In this document: positions 44,901-46,205 of the stretch, piece by piece | Layout of the letters: every line of letters starts with the position of its first letter | Position numbering within the stretch: the stretch's first letter is position 1 | Assembly: GCA_001584585.1 (NCBI GenBank) | Contig: LSYV01000014.1 | Location: 1,877,113-1,923,317, forward strand | Direction: 5' to 3' | From: Gonium pectorale | Taxonomy: Eukaryota > Chlorophyta > Chlorophyceae > Chlamydomonadales > Volvocaceae | DNA: 46,205 nucleotides | The notes under the pieces: generated by a model | What the model saw: only the letters and a program-made list of their open reading frames with translations | What the model was told of the DNA's origin: nothing | The model's database searches: none | Program-made: the position numbers and the translations under genes

Positions 44901-46205
44901 GAACCCCACCGCCGCGCTCAATTGCGCCCTGGCCGCGCAGCAGGTGAGCCGTGCAGAGCGGTATGCGTGGGCGGGTGGGGGGATGCTTCTGTGCATAGAT
45001 CGCCGTGAGCTGGCGTGAGGGCGGATGCTGGGATTGCATGGGCGGGCAGACGACACCATATCGCTTGCCCGTAGCTCCCCTACTGGATGCGACCACCTCC
45101 CAGCACCTCTCCTTCCCGAACCGTCCGGCAGTGTGGACTCTATGGACTCTCTGTAATGCGCCCGCCCCACCCCCAGCCAGTTTTTAACGGTCGGGAGATG
45201 TATGCGCCCCAGGGCTTCTCTACTGAGAATGCCTTCCAACCCTTTACCCGCAGGCCCTGCTCGACGCGCCCTGGCCGCCCGGCCTACTGCACTCCCCCCC
45301 GCTGCCGGGGCTGGAGGGAGACGAGGACCCGCTGATGACGGTGGTCGCGTACCCCCTCTTCAGGTGCGGCATAACCACATAACCAGGTGCGGCAGAACCA
45401 AAGCCCTGGATCGCTTTCCCTCCAGCAGAGAGGCCTAGATGAGCCGTCGGGCTGTAGCAGCCAAGCGGACGCATGGTCGGCCGCTTGATGGCTTGCTGCA
45501 ACCCCACTGAGTAAACCACCCCCCGCTGCCCCTCGCCGCCCCGCCCGCCGCGCGCTGCCCGCACACACAGCCGCAAGCCGACCAAGGGCTTCACACAGGC
45601 GCCGTACGCCGCAGCCGAGGCCCTCGGCGGAGCGCGCGCCTGCCCGCCCGCCGCTAGCTGGAGGCGCTCGCTTTCGGAGCGCCCCGCCGCGCATGACCCC
45701 GCAGCGCTGCCGGCGCCGGCGCCGCCGGCGCTGGGGCGCGCTGCGGCGTCCCTGGCGTGGGCGCTGCCGGAGTGCCTGGTGCGCTCGCCACGCGCGGCTA
45801 CACTGGACCCGGAGCCGCGACGCGAGGCCCCCTGGGATGGCGACGCCGACACGGTGCGGGCGGTTGAAGGGCATGGGAGGGCAGCGCTGCTCTCGCTGCG
45901 TGCGTGCGTCCGTCCGCACCCAAATATCCCGTGCGGGGGAATGAGGGGTGGGAAGGCGGGAGGGGTGTGTGGAGGGAGTCGGCACGAGCCCGTATGCGAC
46001 GCGTGTGTGTGCGCGCTCCCTTTGTCCGGTGTGCGTATCGCCCACGGCCCTTCTTGTTACCCCCCTCTACAAATGACACAGGCGGCGGAAGACGGGCCCG
46101 ACTCCCAGGCAGATAGCCACGGCGGGCTGCCGCCGCCGTCAGGCGGGCAGCAGCCGGAGCAGCACCAGCCCCTCCGCTACCAACAACGGCCATCCCGGCT
46201 GCCCA
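35926..46205 (+). CDS. Receptor-type class III nucleotidyl cyclase with solute-binding-protein ectodomain (3'-partial)
   Basis: Membrane receptor predicted to make cyclic nucleotide. Exons: 35926-36104, 37983-38133, 38383-38490, 38763-38895, 39140-39190, 39684-39863, 40339-40583, 40778-40878, 41832-41908, 42566-42734, 43114-43523, 43843-43861, 44105-44211, 44873-44943, 45254-45363, 45658-45853, 46082 to window end; 810 codons visible. Order: signal peptide (MLAPVLFLAFLYPAMF, 1-21); family-1 solute-binding fold (~61-525) with EAGKLMDLRGLVDS, ALPVASSPALLLYHLPTFER, VPVTWDQVLQLAAEY and an EF-hand-like loop DLNGDGQPD (191-199); Gly-rich linker; transmembrane helix 551-577 followed by RRRKRARGR; class III cyclase domain from VTDIQSST. 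Metal-binding Asp602 and Asp646 (EGDSF) are exactly 44 apart, the normal spacing. The substrate-selecting position is Ala642. The 38491-38762 intron is GC-AG. Exon 1 is phase-compatible but the weakest; exon 16 is Pro/Ala-rich and less certain. Confidence 0.85.
36276..36442 (+). pseudogene. DEAD-box RNA helicase (DDX5/DBP2-like) N-terminal exon fragment
   Basis: A 55-codon open segment bounded by an acceptor (CGCAG at 36271) and a donor-like GTAGTG at 36443. It reads FEKCFYLEHPAVSSRTTEQI, then EAFRRLKQIHVYGDGVPKPV and SFEEASFPEYVL. This is the block that precedes the Q motif in DDX5/DBP2 helicases (F-x-K-x-FY-x-EHP ... VPKPxxxFxxAxFPxYV). No Q motif, Walker A or DEAD box was found downstream before the next cyclase exon at 37983. 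It lies in cyclase intron 1 in the same orientation and in the same phase (2 in, although it exits in phase 1). It is probably a duplicated exon left in the intron, or a first-exon partner of upstream exon 35926-36104. Confidence 0.75.
36843..36912. repeat. Short tandem repeat, three copies
   Basis: Three imperfect units of about 24 nt containing CCCGACGCCCCT(G/T)ACCGC, in cyclase intron 1 downstream of the helicase fragment. Confidence 0.7.
39072..39128. repeat. Pentanucleotide (ACCCG)n microsatellite
   Basis: About eleven units, one disrupted, in the cyclase intron ending just 11 nt before the exon that encodes the EF-hand-like loop. It is pyrimidine-rich on the coding strand, so it may serve as part of the polypyrimidine tract. 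Confidence 0.9.
39394..39413. repeat. (GT)n microsatellite
   Basis: Ten GT units in the intron after the EF-hand-loop exon of the cyclase gene. Confidence 0.95.
44549..44700. repeat. 12-bp minisatellite in cyclase intron
   Basis: About twelve imperfect copies of a 12-bp unit CGCCCTTG(C/G)(C/T)(A/G)(C/G), drifting from a CCACCG-type to a GTGGCG-type unit. Because the unit is a multiple of three it produces a long Pro/Leu/Val-rich false ORF on the plus strand and a Gly/Lys-rich one on the minus strand. It lies in the intron between 44211 and 44873. Confidence 0.9.
45188..45242 (+). repeat. Copy 2 of a shared intronic element
   Basis: Near-identical to 14945-15000 in the Raf-like kinase gene, in the same orientation relative to its host gene. 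It ends about 11 nt before the acceptor at 45253. Confidence 0.75.

Overview
The window is GC-rich, intron-dense nuclear DNA from a green alga, most likely a volvocine chlorophyte (Chlamydomonas/Volvox relatives). The evidence is a plant-type TOM20, a thylakoid-lumen FKBP19 with a twin-arginine transit peptide, a plastid FHA protein, a DASH cryptochrome fragment, very Ala/Gly/Pro-rich coding sequence and many GT-AG introns of about 60 to 1,900 nt. All exon models were built by eye from reading frame, splice-site phase and protein-family motifs. No alignment software or database was used.

Layout from left to right. (1) 278-3753, +: photolyase-domain half of a DASH cryptochrome. Its 5' end lies before the window, and it stops in an Ala-rich tail right after the WRDFFR motif, so most of the FAD-binding half is missing. 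(2) 4812-6981, +: mitochondrial import receptor TOM20, 7 exons. (3) 8958-12843, -: lumenal FKBP19-type immunophilin, 7 exons. (4) 13328-17783, +: Raf-like (TKL) protein kinase, 7 exons, divergent from FKBP19. (5) 17784-20758: no gene seen; diverged direct repeats. (6) 20759-23401, -: unknown 458-aa protein with a Cys/His cluster that looks zinc-binding, 7 exons. (7) 25013-26848, -: small plastid FHA-domain protein. (8) 27609-29587, -: cupin protein with both cupin motifs intact, 5' end unresolved. Just upstream is a 50-codon single-pass membrane ORF, 29607-29759. (9) About 30200-31530: retroelement reverse-transcriptase remnants around a 111-N assembly gap. (10) 31713-33928, +: second protein kinase, with altered catalytic-loop and DFG residues. 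(11) 33929-35925: no gene seen. (12) 35926 to beyond the window end, +: a large receptor-type nucleotidyl cyclase gene. It encodes a signal peptide, a bacterial-type family-1 solute-binding ectodomain, one transmembrane helix and a class III cyclase domain. A stray DEAD-box helicase exon sits in its first intron.

The genes do not form an operon or a single pathway. The most interesting locus is the receptor cyclase. It joins an ABC-transporter-like substrate-binding module, containing an EF-hand-like Ca loop, to a cytosolic cyclic-nucleotide-producing domain. The first metal-binding Asp of that domain is encoded across a splice junction into a 19-nt microexon. Two introns, one in the Raf-like kinase and one in the cyclase gene, share a nearly identical ~55-nt element next to the 3' splice site.
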